Below are positions 43,897 through 54,397 of a stretch of 64,000 bases of DNA, piece after piece. The stretch is from Metellina segmentata (lineage: Eukaryota; Arthropoda; Arachnida; Araneae; Tetragnathidae). Numbering within the stretch: position 1 is the first letter of the stretch; every line of letters starts with the position of its first letter. A program made the translations under genes and the position numbers. Below the pieces are notes generated by a model. That model was not told where the DNA came from, searched no databases, and was given only the letters and a program-made list of their open reading frames with translations. The stretch is taken from NCBI GenBank assembly GCA_947359465.1, contig OX375872.1, forward strand, positions 16,786,018 to 16,850,017, given 5' to 3'.

Positions 43897-44105
43897 ATAA
43901 ACCCTCCTGCTGGTTGTCTCGATGATGTATCTTGTCGTTACAAAACTAACGAGATATCTCGTCAGTAGAAAAATACTGGCCAGATCGTGACCTCGTCGTC
44001 ATAAAAAAAATCAGCAATATCGTGATGACGAGATATCTCGTCTTTAGCTAGATTGGTCAGATCTTGATGGACGAGATATCTCATCGAAACCACTTGGAGT
44101 GTTAA
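43897..44105. mobile_element. Palindrome-array MITE, well preserved
   Basis: The left end ATAAACCCTCCTGCTGGTTG has TAAA in place of TTAA; the right end GAAACCACTTGGAGTG runs into TTAA (44102-44105). Units AACGAGATATCTCGTCAG, GATGACGAGATATCTCGTC and GATGGACGAGATATCTC are close to consensus. Confidence 0.78.
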
Positions 44106-44955
44106 ACTAAGTTCCTATGTACTAACTCAAAGACACTTCACTTGATAACTCACGTTGGTTTTGCAGTCGACCGCGAGCTATTTAATTCCCGATACTGTCC
44201 CATTACAAGATCCCTCACTATGATTAAACATTTCTTTTCCCATTATCAGTACTCATTCCCGATCAATAACTTGCAGAATCAGCTCCTTCGGCCGAGCATA
44301 ATAGTTTGCTAAAGCGCCAGCTCGTTTTCTTGTGTGTGCAATTAATACCATAGCCTCAGCGTAATGCATCGAGATATTTACGCCCTATTTAACTAAAACT
44401 CAGGAAATTGCATTTTACCAAACAAAGGGCTCCCCTCACTCAATTTAGCACACCACTTTCTGTGTGCAGCTACTATCTGATACATGCTTGTTGGAGAAAA
44501 AGGGGAAATATGATAAAGACCGGGATTTCAGAGTACGTTTAACGAAAGTTGAATGGGTTATCGCTACCCGTGTTTAACTGTCAGCTGTAACGGGGGATTC
44601 AGAGGAGAAAAAAGCAGTTGGGAAATTGGATTCATTGTTGAATGTCTTTAGTAGACTGGAAGGCGGGCAGACATATCGCAAATAGTCAAATGTAATAAAA
44701 ATAGTTCTAATCCCCTTTTAGAGTTAGCAGTGTTTAAAAGAATTCCGATCCATTTGACTTGAGTGTATTTCTCTCTTTGTCAGCTAAATTTTCCTTGTGT
44801 GTGTTCATTACTTGACATTATCTGCAGCGTGTTTGGCACAGCTTGGATCATTCTTGCGCTTGATCTACCTGTACATGAAAAGAACCAAGCAAGTTGTCTC
44901 TTTGAGAGTGTTGTCAGTTTCGGTTGACGAATATTTCTAAATCTGGAAGGTAGGC
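44106..44955. other. Unassigned stretch, moderately GC-richer
   Basis: Composition is more balanced around 44270-44650. No gene or repeat was recognised. Confidence 0.35.
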
Positions 44956-45076
44956 ATTTAAGTAACGTCTTACTGTAGCAACACAAAGGGCATTGGGTGA
45001 CGTCCGGGATAAAACCCAAAGGAAAAGATCACAGGACCATGGAATTTTGAACCAAGGTGGGATGACAAGTCAAAAT
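44956..45076 (-). repeat. SINE 3' part
   Basis: AAGTAACGTCTTACTGTAGC, GGGTGACGTCCGGGATAAAA and TTTTGAACCAAGGTGGGATG are reversed tail and body blocks. Upstream blocks are lost. Confidence 0.72.
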
Positions 45077-45214
45077 TCGGGAAGTGAAAAAAGGTAGCTT
45101 CCCTAAGGAGTGAGTTCAATCGGATCGCACTAACACCGTTGTTGAAACAAAAGACACATGGGGTTCGCTCAGGTAGAGGCATCGTTTATCTTGTCTGGTA
45201 TCGCACTGAAACCT

Positions 45215-45348
45215 AATGTTGAGGTTGCGAGCTCAGGTGTGACCTCGTCATCTGAGTATGGTTCAAAGTTACTTGGTGTGGTGATCCCGGACCATCATCA
45301 ATTACCGTTGCTCCAGTGCGACGTTAATTAAATACCCACATCGATACC
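45215..45348 (+). repeat. SINE 3' part
   Basis: GAGCTCAGGTGTGACCTCG, TCATCTGAGTATGGTTC, GATCCCGGACCATCATCAAT and GTGCGACGTTAATTAAATAC are the 3' half of the SINE, in inverted orientation to the copy ending at 45076. Confidence 0.8.
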
Positions 45349-45690
45349 AACCAATGAAAAGTGAACTTCAATAAAAGTGTTATATATTAAAATTCGATGT
45401 CAAAACTTCTGATCCCTTTCCAATAAGTCAACCTTTACTTGACGTTTTAAAAATTAGTTTTGCAAGTAACCACTTTCTGTATATAAGTGGACAAAACGTT
45501 TTTGTCTTTTCCTTCAGAGAAACTGGCGATCCACAAACTAAAAATTGAGAGTTGCTGATCAATAGAAAGCATTTGAGTTTAGTGTTATTCACTCACCAGC
45601 GTGCACTAGTCCATTATAGTTTTGAAGTGATTCCCATATGCTTTAATTGATAGATCGTTTTTAGGTGCAGTAGACATATTTGGTAAATCA
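45349..45690. other. Unassigned stretch
   Basis: No gene or repeat structure was recognised. Confidence 0.4.
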
Positions 45691-45691
45691 G

Positions 45692-45960
45692 GTTAATGGC
45701 TAGTCTATTCTATAGTCTATCTAGTATAACCAAATAGCAAGTATTTCCTATACTCTACCTAGATAGTATAGCCGGATAGGTAGTCAATTCTATAGTCGAC
45801 CTAGCAAGTATAGCCAAATAGCTAGTCTAGATCTATAGTTTAACTAGATAGTACAATCAAATAGCTAGTTTATACTATAGTCTACCTAGATAGCATAGCC
45901 AAATAGCTAATATATTCTATAAACTACTTAAAGCTATAGTATATTCTAGTCCAGCAGTAT
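45692..45960 (+). repeat. About six units of a 42-bp tandem repeat
   Basis: The unit reads TATAGTCTACCTAGATAGTA then TAGCCAAATAGCTAGTCT plus a few bases. It is rich in CTAG and TAG. The last copies degrade into a SINE tail fragment. Confidence 0.75.
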
Positions 45961-45970
45961 ATGCAAAATC

Positions 45971-46022
45971 AAATAGTCCGTTGTGTTTTGCCCCAGTTTG
46001 ACATCAATTCAAATACTACCTA
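45971..46022 (+). repeat. SINE tail scrap
   Basis: AATAGTCCGTTGTGTTTTGC, CCCAGTTTGACATCAATTCA and AATACTACC match the last 50 bp of the SINE, directly after the 42-bp array. Confidence 0.65.
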
Positions 46023-46735
46023 AAGTGTTTAAACACTTAAGAAGAATCTGATAAATACCCCACGCTGATTGTGTATTCATAAGACCATAAGAAATTGCAT
46101 TAACTTTTGTAAATTGCTTATGGCTTTATATATGACGTTAAAAGTAATATAACATTTAAAAAACCAACATAAAGTGTAACATGAATTTAGTTGTAGCAAC
46201 TTTGAGAGCTTATTAAAACTCCCTTGTAGATTAATAATTCATCAATTTGATTCTGGGTGCATTGTGCTTTGAAATTGGCTTCCCTTGTGCCTATAATGAG
46301 CTGCGCGTTATGTCATCGTGTGTACTTTGTCATAAAACCAGAAGTGATTGTTTTGATTAGATTTATTGTGCAACTTATCAGCTTAGTACGTAATCATTAT
46401 AATAAGCTAATGATGCAGTTGCCCAAGGAAAACTTCAGAGAACTAAATAAACTTAGACTGTGCCATAATTCATTTAAGAGATTACAATGCATTTCATTTA
46501 CTAGATTAGGGTCTTAAGATTAAGTCTTTTACAAGATAACTACATAATGATTATAATACTTGCAGCCCTTTTAATGGTAGGTGTAACTCTATTATTCTTA
46601 ATATCCAATTAGACACCAAAGCTTTTCAATAGTTGTCGAGTAATCCAAGATATGTGTATGCAATGTGCTGGGATTATTTGATGGAAACGGTTTAGAATGC
46701 TCGTCACGCTCAGAGGGTTAATTTGTTAATACTAT
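46023..46735. other. Unassigned stretch
   Basis: An 86-codon open frame at 46257-46517 has no recognised domain. Confidence 0.4.
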
Positions 46736-47535
46736 TGAGCGTCACCAGCTCATTCTATTGAATCATTCCTCGTAATAGAATGGTTTGGAAAGACTTCTTT
46801 GCTCTTTTCCTTAGAATGTATTCCTATGAAAATGTATTATATTGATCCTTTCATTATAAAAGAGTCTTTACGAAAGAATACGCTGTTCTTTTTAGAATAG
46901 AATCTTTTGGAAACACTTCATTGTTGCATTCCTTAAAAGAGAATCATGTGAAAAGATAATATTCCTCCTTTCCTTATAGAATATATTCATTTTAAAGATT
47001 ATATTGATCCCCTTTCCCCGGAAAATAATCTTTGGAAAGATTCCATTGCTCATTTACAACGAACATAATCATTTGGAAATACTTCATTGCTCCTTTCCTC
47101 ATAGAAGAATCCTTTGGAAAGGTTCCATTGCTCTTTTTCTTTGACTAGACACGTTTGGATAGATTACATTGCTTCAGAACAGTATGTTTAGGAAAACTCG
47201 TGTTTTCTAGAATAAAATTATGTAGAAATATTCTATTGAACATTTTCTGGATACATAGTTCTATTTACGTCGGACTGAAAGAAAACAACAGGGCATTGAC
47301 GATCCCGAAGTAACAGATCAGAGATTTCCTTAGATTAGAATCCTTTTAAAATATTTATCGACCTTTTATTAGAATAAAATCTTTGGAAAGAATAGGTTGG
47401 TAATTTTCGTAAAATAGGATAATTTAGAAAGATTATAATGGTAAAAAAATTCAGAACAGGTGAAATGTCAACAGGGCAGACTACAAGTTGCAACGAGGAA
47501 TTATGCGTGGCCACCTCTCAGAGGATAAAATATTG
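46736..47535 (-). repeat. 41-bp minisatellite-type element with right-end module
   Basis: Repeated TTTGGAAAGATTCCATTG, CTCCTTTCCTCATAGAAGA and related segments fill 46750-47450. The right-end module follows (CAGACTACAAGTTGCAACGA, GGAATTATGCGTGGCCACC, 47470-47520). A non-repeat piece near 47265-47325 interrupts the array. Confidence 0.65.
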
Positions 47536-47542
47536 AGAGTTT

Positions 47543-47770
47543 AATCCAACCATAGACCGTAGTGTACAGAGGGGGCTGGTGCATGTTAAATCTTTTATGT
47601 TCTCAACTGTCCTCACATTGGCTTGGTACGGAAGTTTGGAGTTGGGTGCCAGCTCAGGTATTTCCTCGTCATCTAACCGTGGTTCAAAATTACGTGGTAC
47701 TGTCCTCGGGTCGTTCCCTTCGGGTTTGAGCCCATACCGTCACTAATTGCTCGTTGTGTTGCTCCAGTTT
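47543..47770 (+). repeat. SINE, head missing
   Basis: It starts inside the body at CCAACCATAGACCGTAGTGT and runs through GTGCATGTTAAATCTTTTAT, CGTCATCTAACCGTGG and CACTAATTGCTCGTTGTG; the terminal TTAATTAAATACC is lost. Confidence 0.82.
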
Positions 47771-48290
47771 AAATAATGTAATTATTTTACTAAAATACTC
47801 CCTTAATTAAAATACATGTCTAAAAGATAATTAACTTTGCTTTTTTCAAATAAACAGCTTTAACTTAATTGAATATAATATTTTGCAATAGAATATAATT
47901 GTATAATAAGTAAATTACTCCCTGCTCTTTTTATGTCGTAAGTATTAAAAAAAAATTAAATAGCTTGCTAATTACAAGTACTTACACGATCGCTAAATGA
48001 TGTGTTGTTGAGATAAACGGGAATTGTTCGTCCTTCGTAAAACAATAATCCTATTTTACGGAATTGTCAGGAAAATCAAAAAGGTTATAAAATCAGTCGT
48101 TACGTTTTCAGTGCGTAGTATGAAGGGGCTTCTGGGATCCACAGAAACGCCCATAAGTAATGACTTATGATTTTTAAAATTTCTCTAGAAATAAAAAACA
48201 AAAATTTTTCCTACATGAAAAAATAATAGTTTTATTTTTCTTCAAATAACAATTATTTGATTAATTAATGACAGTAGAGTGAATCCCTTT
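47771..48290. other. AT-rich stretch with nothing recognised
   Basis: No gene or repeat structure was recognised. Confidence 0.45.
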
Positions 48291-48293
48291 AGT

Positions 48294-48391
48294 GACTCTC
48301 GGATCTTTCCCCTACTGGATTGATCTCGGACCGTCGTCAATAGCCCGTTGTGTTGCTGTAGCACGACGTTAATTAAAAATTACCAATTACC
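48294..48391 (+). repeat. SINE 3' fragment
   Basis: CTCTCGGATCTTTCCCCTAC, TCGGACCGTCGTCAATAGCC and ACGACGTTAATTAAAAATTA, with the tail CCAATTACC, are the last 100 bp of the SINE. Confidence 0.78.
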
Positions 48392-48395
48392 CTTT

Positions 48396-48705
48396 AATGA
48401 CTAGAGTTATTTTCCTTTTAAAATAATCCTTTGTAAATATTGTACAACTTTCCTCGCAAAAGAATTCTATGGAACTATTGTATTCCGCATCTCCTTAAAA
48501 TAAAATAATTTGAAAACTTTTTATTGCGCATTTCCTTTAGAATGGAATAATTTTAAAGACTCCATTATTGATTATTTTAAAATAGAATAATTTCGAAACC
48601 ATTCAATTGGTCTAAAAGTTCCAAATTTATTGGAAGTTAGCAAAGCCTGCAGGCTACAAGGTGGAATTACGCGTGAAAGCCCATTAGAGGGTTTAAAGAA
48701 CCAGA
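48396..48705 (-). repeat. 41-bp element, short copy with right end
   Basis: About five diverged units (AATAATTTGAAAACTTTTTA, CATTTCCTTTAGAATGG) lead into the right-end module GCAAAGCCTGCAGGCTACAA, GGTGGAATTACGCGTGAAAG, CCATTAGAGGGTTTA (48638-48698). Confidence 0.62.
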
Positions 48706-49335
48706 ACTTGCCATGCAGATCTCAAAAATAGATATAAATATTTCAAAAATAGCCTAAAAATCGAAATACCGAAAAATGAGGACAAGAACCTTGAAACTAT
48801 ATTTCCAGGCTCATGAAATTAAAAACGAAATCACTATCTGTAGGGGGCTTCGTTTGCGATACACTAAAAAAGGCATGCTAACAAAATACGGTCCCTGACA
48901 ATAGGACCCAACGGAAATTTACTTTTGAAAGTCCAAAAGCAGAAGGCCACTCTACTCAAATCCGATTGGTTTCCAGCAGCAAACAAATTAAGAGGAACCT
49001 GTTCCGCTAAGAAAAACAGCAGCTGCATTCGAACTTGAGGATGAAAAATCGTTCGCGTCAGAAGTGAATGAAAGAGTCATTTCACTAAGTCCTTGTTCGA
49101 AGTAGAGTTAAGAATCATTTCGAACGAAAGCGACACTTCACAAATTGGATTTGACATAATTATTATTGGGGTTCATATTAAATGTTCTCTGATAATAGTT
49201 CTACCGGTTCAAGATGGACAATTTATCTACATTCGACAGTGAGGAGGAAACATATATCACTATCCCATTTCCAAGTGCACTATTCTTATTCATTCAACCT
49301 TCTGGGAGTCACTAGATTTCTATGTAGTGTAGGAT
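48706..49335. other. Unassigned stretch
   Basis: No gene was recognised. It separates the right end of one 41-bp element from the left end of the next. Confidence 0.4.
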
Positions 49336-49908
49336 TGTGTTTAGTCCACAATACATTTAATGACTAAGTAACCACCTCTATTGGGTGAAAAAAACGACGA
49401 ATTATTTCAACCTTTGGAAATTTTATTCTGGTCCTTTTCATAGGATAGAACTCTGGACGGATTTGATTGATCTTTCAACTAAAAGATAATCCTTTGGTTA
49501 GTGGCACAAGGGCCACATTTCGCCATGCGAGAATCCTTTGGAAGAGACACTATTGGTCTTTTCCTCAGAAAGAAATCATTTGAAAATTTGTTATTTTTTT
49601 ATTATAAAATTCTGTAAAAAGATACTATTGGTCGTTACCTTAGAAAATAATCATTTGAAAATATTTTATTGGTCTTTTCTTTAAAATATAATCTTACGAT
49701 CTAAAGGTACTTCCCTGAGTACAGAATATTTTGGAATGATTTTAAAGGTCCTTTACTTAGAACAAAATACTTTGAAATGGAGTTCAAAAGGTCCTTTCCT
49801 TAGAAAAGAATATTTTGGTAAATAAGGTCAGGACCGTTTTAAAGTCATGCCGGGAAGATTGAAAGTTATTAAGTGGAATTGTACGTTTCAACACTTGAGA
49901 AGGTTAAT
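49336..49908 (-). repeat. 41-bp element, apparently complete
   Basis: Left-end module TTAGTCCACAATACATTTAA, TGACTAAGTAACCACC (49341-49375); array of units with CCTTTGGAAATTTTATTCTG, AGAATATTTTGGAATG and GTCCTTTCCTTAGAAAAGAA (49420-49820); right-end module AGTCATGCCGGGAAGATTGA, AAGTGGAATTGTACG (49839-49890). This is the best single example of the end-array-end architecture. The insert GTGGCACAAGGGCCACATTT near 49500 recalls the 313-bp tandem unit at 43.6 kb. Confidence 0.65.
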
Positions 49909-49929
49909 AGTTCCCATCAAGACTATCCA

Positions 49930-50570
49930 GGGTTAACCAACTTCGAGGACCCGAATTAATTGGATTCCCTCGAACCCTCATCCCCTTTCCTGGGACCGGG
50001 TACTATGAGACATCTATAATTATGTTGTGTTCCGATACACACAGCGAATTGCGTGATATCCCAGCTGTGTTTGATAACGTTGAGATCTCGTGTCAGGTGG
50101 TAAAGGCAAGACTCCCAAACTGAGACGTGTGTTCCTTTCACAACCACAATTTGGTATGTCTAAATTGTGTTGTGGCGCATTATCCTGTTGGAAGAGACCA
50201 AACCCATTAGTATGAACGCAGTACAAAAACGGGTTTAAATCGTCAGAAAGAGGATACCCACATAATATTAATATGTCACTGGCGTTTGTGGATGTACTAA
50301 TACTTCCATTGAAAACCAGCTAAACAAATCCCATACCGTTACAGATTCTCCCCTCTACCAGCCTATATAATCCCTTCTAAAATGCGGGATCCATGACCTT
50401 ATGGGGTTTTCTCCAGGTACGAATCCCTCCTCCTGCCTGAAAAAGTTGGAAATACGACTTTTCGGATCAGGCCAGTCGGTTCTAGTCATCAATTTCCATT
50501 GATAGTGTTTCCGAGCCCAGATGCTTCGCTGTGTGTCGAATATTCATAAGGAATATTCGAGTTGAGCGTC
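49930..50570 (-). pseudogene. Second Tc1-like transposase relic
   Basis: On the minus strand, in order: GGGIRTWRKPHKVMDP (near 50400), SVTVWDLFSWFSMEVLVH (near 50320), GFGLFQQDNAPQHN with the second catalytic Asp (near 50180), and HLTRDLNVIKHSWD near 50070, where the catalytic Glu of the usual IEH has become Lys. Frameshifts separate these pieces. It is a different Tc1 lineage from the copy at 19.5-20.4 kb, whose matching motif is MDDNARPH. Confidence 0.82.
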
Positions 50571-50844
50571 GGCTCCTAAAGCTTTTAATTTTGAGTGAAA
50601 CCGTTGCGCACTTCTTATGTTCATTTTTGTTGAGTGCCCATTATTGAATTTTTATGTTATTTGAGGCAGGGCTCCACACCTATAGCGTGAAACGATTCTT
50701 GCCATCGGATTCTGGTCACATTCGTCAATGAACTTTCTACGGTCACACAGATGTCTTACGTTACAAGTTTTGGCATAATTCTTATTGTCACGGTAATCTT
50801 AAAATGTCAGTACATAAAATGACAAACTGCTTTAACTCCGAAAT
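50571..50844. other. Unassigned stretch
   Basis: It may contain the decayed N-terminal end of the Tc1 relic, but no motif is readable. Confidence 0.35.
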
Positions 50845-51169
50845 GGGGCTGCGATAGCCCAGTTGGAAGTGTAACGGATTAGTAACTGGAGGGGTGCGAG
50901 GTCGAAACTTGATCCAAGCAAAAGACAGTCACGTACGGTGAGTTTGTGCACGTTAAATCTTTTGTTGCTTCCAGTGCCCTCACGTTGGCGTGGTGTGGAT
51001 GTTCAAAGAGTGGAGTGCCGGCGGCTCAAGTGTTAAACTCTATCATCTGAACCTTCGTTCCAAATTACGTTATTGTGTCTTCCTATATTTTCATTCGTTG
51101 TTGATCCTGGTTCACGATCAATAGTCCGTGATGTTGCTTCAATGAGACATTATTAATTATCTACCTACC
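50845..51169 (+). repeat. SINE, full length
   Basis: Head GGGCTGCGATAGCCCAGTTG with a clear A box (TAGCCCAGTTGG) and a degenerate B box (GGTCGAAACTTGATCC); body GTGCACGTTAAATCTTTTGT, CTCACGTTGGCGTGGTGTGG, AGAGTGGAGTGCCGGCGGC; tail GAGACATTATTAATTATCTA then CCTACC. At 325 bp it serves as the reference copy for the family here. Confidence 0.9.
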
Positions 51170-51456
51170 GAAATTCGTTAAACTCTTATAAACTGCTTCG
51201 AAAATAAATTAAATTGTGATAACTTGTCATTTCCAAGGAGGAAATGACTCTAGATGCTACAACAGATGCCTATCGTTTTATATATACACTGAGAAGAAGC
51301 AATCAAAGACGCGCATAAATTGTGTAGCTGCTTTTTTGCATAGGCTCGTTTGTACTAGTACCAGTTTTTTATCATTTCAGTGCGCATGTTATGTAATAGG
51401 TATTAATAATATCGTGTGTAAAGATGCAATAATTGCTTCTCCCATCTCGTTATGGT
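51170..51456. other. Unassigned spacer between two SINEs
   Basis: An 80-codon frame at 51216-51458 has no recognised domain. Confidence 0.4.
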
Positions 51457-51751
51457 AATTAGTGAACGTCGCACTGGATCACCATGACGGGCTAGTGGTG
51501 AAGATCCGGGATCAACCCACAAGGAAAACATTCGAGGACAACACCACGTAATATTGAACCACGGTCAGATCACAAGGACAACACTTGAGCTGCATACCCC
51601 ACTCTCCCAACTTCCACAGCATGCCAACATGAAGTTATTTGAGGCCACGATATTTTTAACGTGTATCAGCCCCTTTACACACGACGATGTTTCGCTGGAC
51701 AGAATTTCGCAATCTTACGATTGTTAACTAGTTACTTTTACTACCGCTGCA
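51457..51751 (-). repeat. SINE, near full length
   Basis: Reversed tail AGTGAACGTCGCACTGGATC, body ACCACGTAATATTGAACCAC and CTCTCCCAACTTCCACAGC, and a decayed reversed head (TTTTACTACCGCTGCAG). Confidence 0.83.
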
Positions 51752-52265
51752 GTTTCCCCCAAAAGCAAACGTTCAAATAGACCAGCAGCGGCTTTTCAAT
51801 GAGTTTAATTTTAAACACAAGCACTAGAAATAAACAAAATGTTAATAAAAAAAACCGAAGTACCTCGTTCTGGTGAAAACTTGACAAACTAGATTAAACT
51901 TTCTTGAACGGGAAGCTGTTAAGTGCTTGAATACGAAAGAATGTTGAACAGTTTTTTCAAACTAAGTGGCCACTTTTAGGCAGGAAGGAACGCCAAGAAA
52001 CTTCCAAATTATCTCGAACACATCCAGACAATCAAGAATCCATGGCATCTCTTCCTGTTAATATATCGATTAGAGCACTTCTCATCAGCCCATGGTGGTA
52101 GATCTTTTTTTGCTTCTCACAGCCTCTTGGGAATTTTGCACCGCTCTGAGGCTTTGGGAGGGAAATAAGAAAAAAGACGTCTTCCTTGATTTTGATGGGG
52201 TCGATTGAGTTATAAATACAGTGGAGAAGGTTTGTCAACACACCGTCATGGATAAGGATTTACAT
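51752..52265. other. Unassigned stretch
   Basis: A 69-codon minus-strand frame (52032-52241) has no recognised domain. Confidence 0.4.
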
Positions 52266-52590
52266 TATAAGAATTTTATGCCGATAACAGGTTGACCATA
52301 TCAGTATTCTAATGCCATTTTTCTCTTTATAAACCATTCAGTTTGTACGCAATTCTAAACGTGGATATACAATATTAGGATCTGATGTCTATAACAGCTT
52401 AGCTATATGTATTCTCTAATGCATGATCTCCTTTCTAAGCACATTTTGTTTGTACTCATCGTCATGAATATTGATAAACACTAAAAGATTTTTTGTCTAT
52501 AACAGGTTGGCCATATCAATATTCTAATGCATTTCTTCTTCTATAGGACATTTCATTTTTATATAATTCTATATGTGGATAAACATTCTA
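52266..52590. repeat. Three tandem units of about 112 bp
   Basis: ATAACAGGTTGACCATATCA, ATAACAGCTTAGCTATATGT and ATAACAGGTTGGCCATATCA open the three units (near 52284, 52391 and 52499), each followed by ATTCTAATGC or CTCTAATGC and a T-rich part. Confidence 0.68.
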
Positions 52591-52795
52591 TGGATTCGAA
52601 TCCGGGTCAGTGCATGAATGTCTGTAAGCGTATGGTATAGAGGCGGCTGGTGCTCCTTAAATATGTCGTGGTCTAAATTCCTCACGTTAGGTTGGTATGT
52701 AAGTTTGGAGAGTGGGGTGCCGGTTCAGGTGTTGCCTCGTCATTTGACCGTGGTTCAAATTTACGTGATGTTGTCCTCGGATATTTCCCTTAGGG

Positions 52796-53618
52796 CAGTG
52801 TTTCCCAAAGTGTGGTACGCGTACCCCCAGAGGTACGGGAAGAGTTTGGTGGGGGTACGAGTTGCAGCAGAATTGGGTGGGGATATGCACTGCTCTGTGC
52901 TTAGCTGCGTCTAATTCTACGTTCTCATGAGTCAAGTCAAGACAGTCTTGTGAGGCGTGAGATGGTCCGGAGTGACACGGCGGAAATATACCACACTTCG
53001 TTACAGAAACAACTTAATTCGTTAACCCTCCTCCGGGCAACTTAACATTAACACAACATCCATGCCTTAAGATTTGTCGCATGCGGAAGAAGAGCAATTG
53101 TTGGAAATGGCTTCAGATGGATTCTTGAAAAATAAACATAAGGAGAGTACTTTAACATCATTCTGGTTATAAATACAACTTGTGTATCCGGGGTTTTAAC
53201 AGAAAAAGTTCTAAAATACATCTTGCATTTTCCAACTTCATATTTATGTGAAGTTGCTTGTTCAGCATTTGTAGACATTAAGTCGAAGAAAAGGGACAGA
53301 CTATTGGACGTGGAACCACATCTCAGATTAAAATTAACAACCAGAGAACCAAATTATAACGATCTGTTATCTCAGCACAAACAATTTCATCTTTCTCATT
53401 TTTCCAAATAAACGTTATTTATAATATAACTTTTATTTATATTTTATTATGAATAATTTTATTTCTCTTTTCTTATTATTTTGTGTATGTCATAAAAAAA
53501 GAAAAAATAATAAATTTTGATTGTTATTAAAATACATCCATTTTTTTCACGAGGGGGTACTCAGCGTTACGAAAATTATAGAAGGGGTACACATATGTCA
53601 AAAGTTTGGGAAACACTG
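52796..53618 (+). mobile_element. hAT element with perfect 8-bp duplication
   Basis: The ends are CAGTGTTTCCCAAAGTGTGG and CAAAAGTTTGGGAAACACTG, inverted repeats of a well-known hAT type. The flanks are identical: CCTTAGGG at 52788-52795 and at 53619-53626. The element is 823 bp and keeps only a C-terminal coding relic, so it is an internally deleted, non-autonomous copy. The intact duplication and ends suggest it is the youngest clearly datable insertion in the window. Confidence 0.92.
53071..53411 (+). pseudogene. hAT transposase C-terminal relic
   Basis: One frame gives DLSHAEEEQLLEMASDGFLK then STLTSFWL and a stop; after a frameshift near 53195 another gives LTEKVLKYILHFPTSYLCEV then KSKKRDRLLDVEPHLRLKLT and ends HLSHFSK. 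The F-P-T-S-Y-L-C-E and D-V-E-x-x-L-R-L-K-L motifs are those of the hAT dimerisation region of the ZBED5/FAM200-type lineage. The DNA-binding and most of the catalytic part are missing. Confidence 0.85.
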
Positions 53619-53748
53619 CCTTAGGGGATTGATCCCGGACCTTCGTCAATAGCCCGTTGTGTTGCTCTAGGACGACGTTAATTAAACATTACAGATTACC
53701 TACTAATATTTATACATGTATTAAAAATACGTTGGGTAGTTATTTTAG

Positions 53749-54039
53749 TTAACGTTTTACTGGAGCAACAGAACGGGTTATTAACTACTGTCCGTGATCA
53801 TTCCCGAAGAGAACATTCTTGAAAAGCATGTAATTTTGAACCACAGTCAGATGACGAGGTACCTGTGTGAGCTTGCGCCCCGCTCTCCGCACCACGCCAA
53901 TGTGAAGGTATTAGATGCCAAAACAGGTTTAACGTGCACCAGCCTCCTTTGTGCACGACGTTAGTCCGTGGTTGGATTCAAGCTTGCAACCTTCCAGTTG
54001 CTAATTCTTTACTCTTCCAACCGGTATACAAAGGCCGTA
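53749..54039 (-). repeat. SINE, near full length
   Basis: Reversed tail TTAACGTTTTACTGGAGCAA; body ATGTAATTTTGAACCACAGT, CAGATGACGAGGTACC; reversed head AACCTTCCAGTTGCTAATTC, TTACTCTTCCAACCGG. It faces the split SINE tail to tail across about 45 bp. Confidence 0.85.
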
Positions 54040-54113
54040 AAAAATACGAATATCGCTTGGAAGTATTAGTGGACATAGTAATTAAAGTATCAAGAATAAC
54101 CGCTGAAATGAAG

Positions 54114-54397
54114 TTAACCCTCCTGGTGATTGTCTCGCCGAGATATCTCGTCATCAACCCTCCAAATAGTTTTTGCGAGATATCTCGTCATCATGTCAAT
54201 GTTGCTAATGACAAGATACCTCGTCTCTCGAGACAACTACCAAGAGTTTTCACAAAACTTGCAAGATCTCTAGGGCGAGATATACCATTAGACAAATACC
54301 GACCAGATCTTGATCTCTTCGTTAACAAAAATCGTTAATATCTTGATGACGAGGTATCTCGGAATTGGTTAATTGATCATACCTTTACGGACATAAT
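54114..54397. mobile_element. Palindrome-array MITE containing another MITE
   Basis: The outer copy opens TTAACCCTCCTGGTGATTGT then CTCGCCGAGATATCTCGTCA. A second start, CAACCCTCCAAATAGTTTTT, follows at 54161 and its own right end ACAACTACCAAGAG lies near 54234. Outer-type units then resume (CGACCAGATCTTGATCTCTT, GATGACGAGGTATCTCG). The order fits one MITE inserted into another, with degraded TTAA at the inner edges. Confidence 0.62.

Larger units (their letters stand above)
52595..53702 (+). repeat. SINE split by a hAT element
   Basis: The left part, 52595-52795, runs from TTCGAATCCGGGTCAGTGC through CGTCATTTGACCGTGG to TTTCCCTTAGGG. The right part, 53619-53702, resumes CCTTAGGGGATTGATCCCGG and ends at the tail GACGACGTTAATTAAACATT. 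Joined at the duplicated 8 bp they give one normal SINE copy. Confidence 0.88.

Noticed and set aside
53020..53045. Another palindrome-MITE start (TTAACCCTCCTCCGGGCAAC)
   Set aside because: Only the first ten bases match; no palindrome unit or right end follows, and it lies inside a hAT element.
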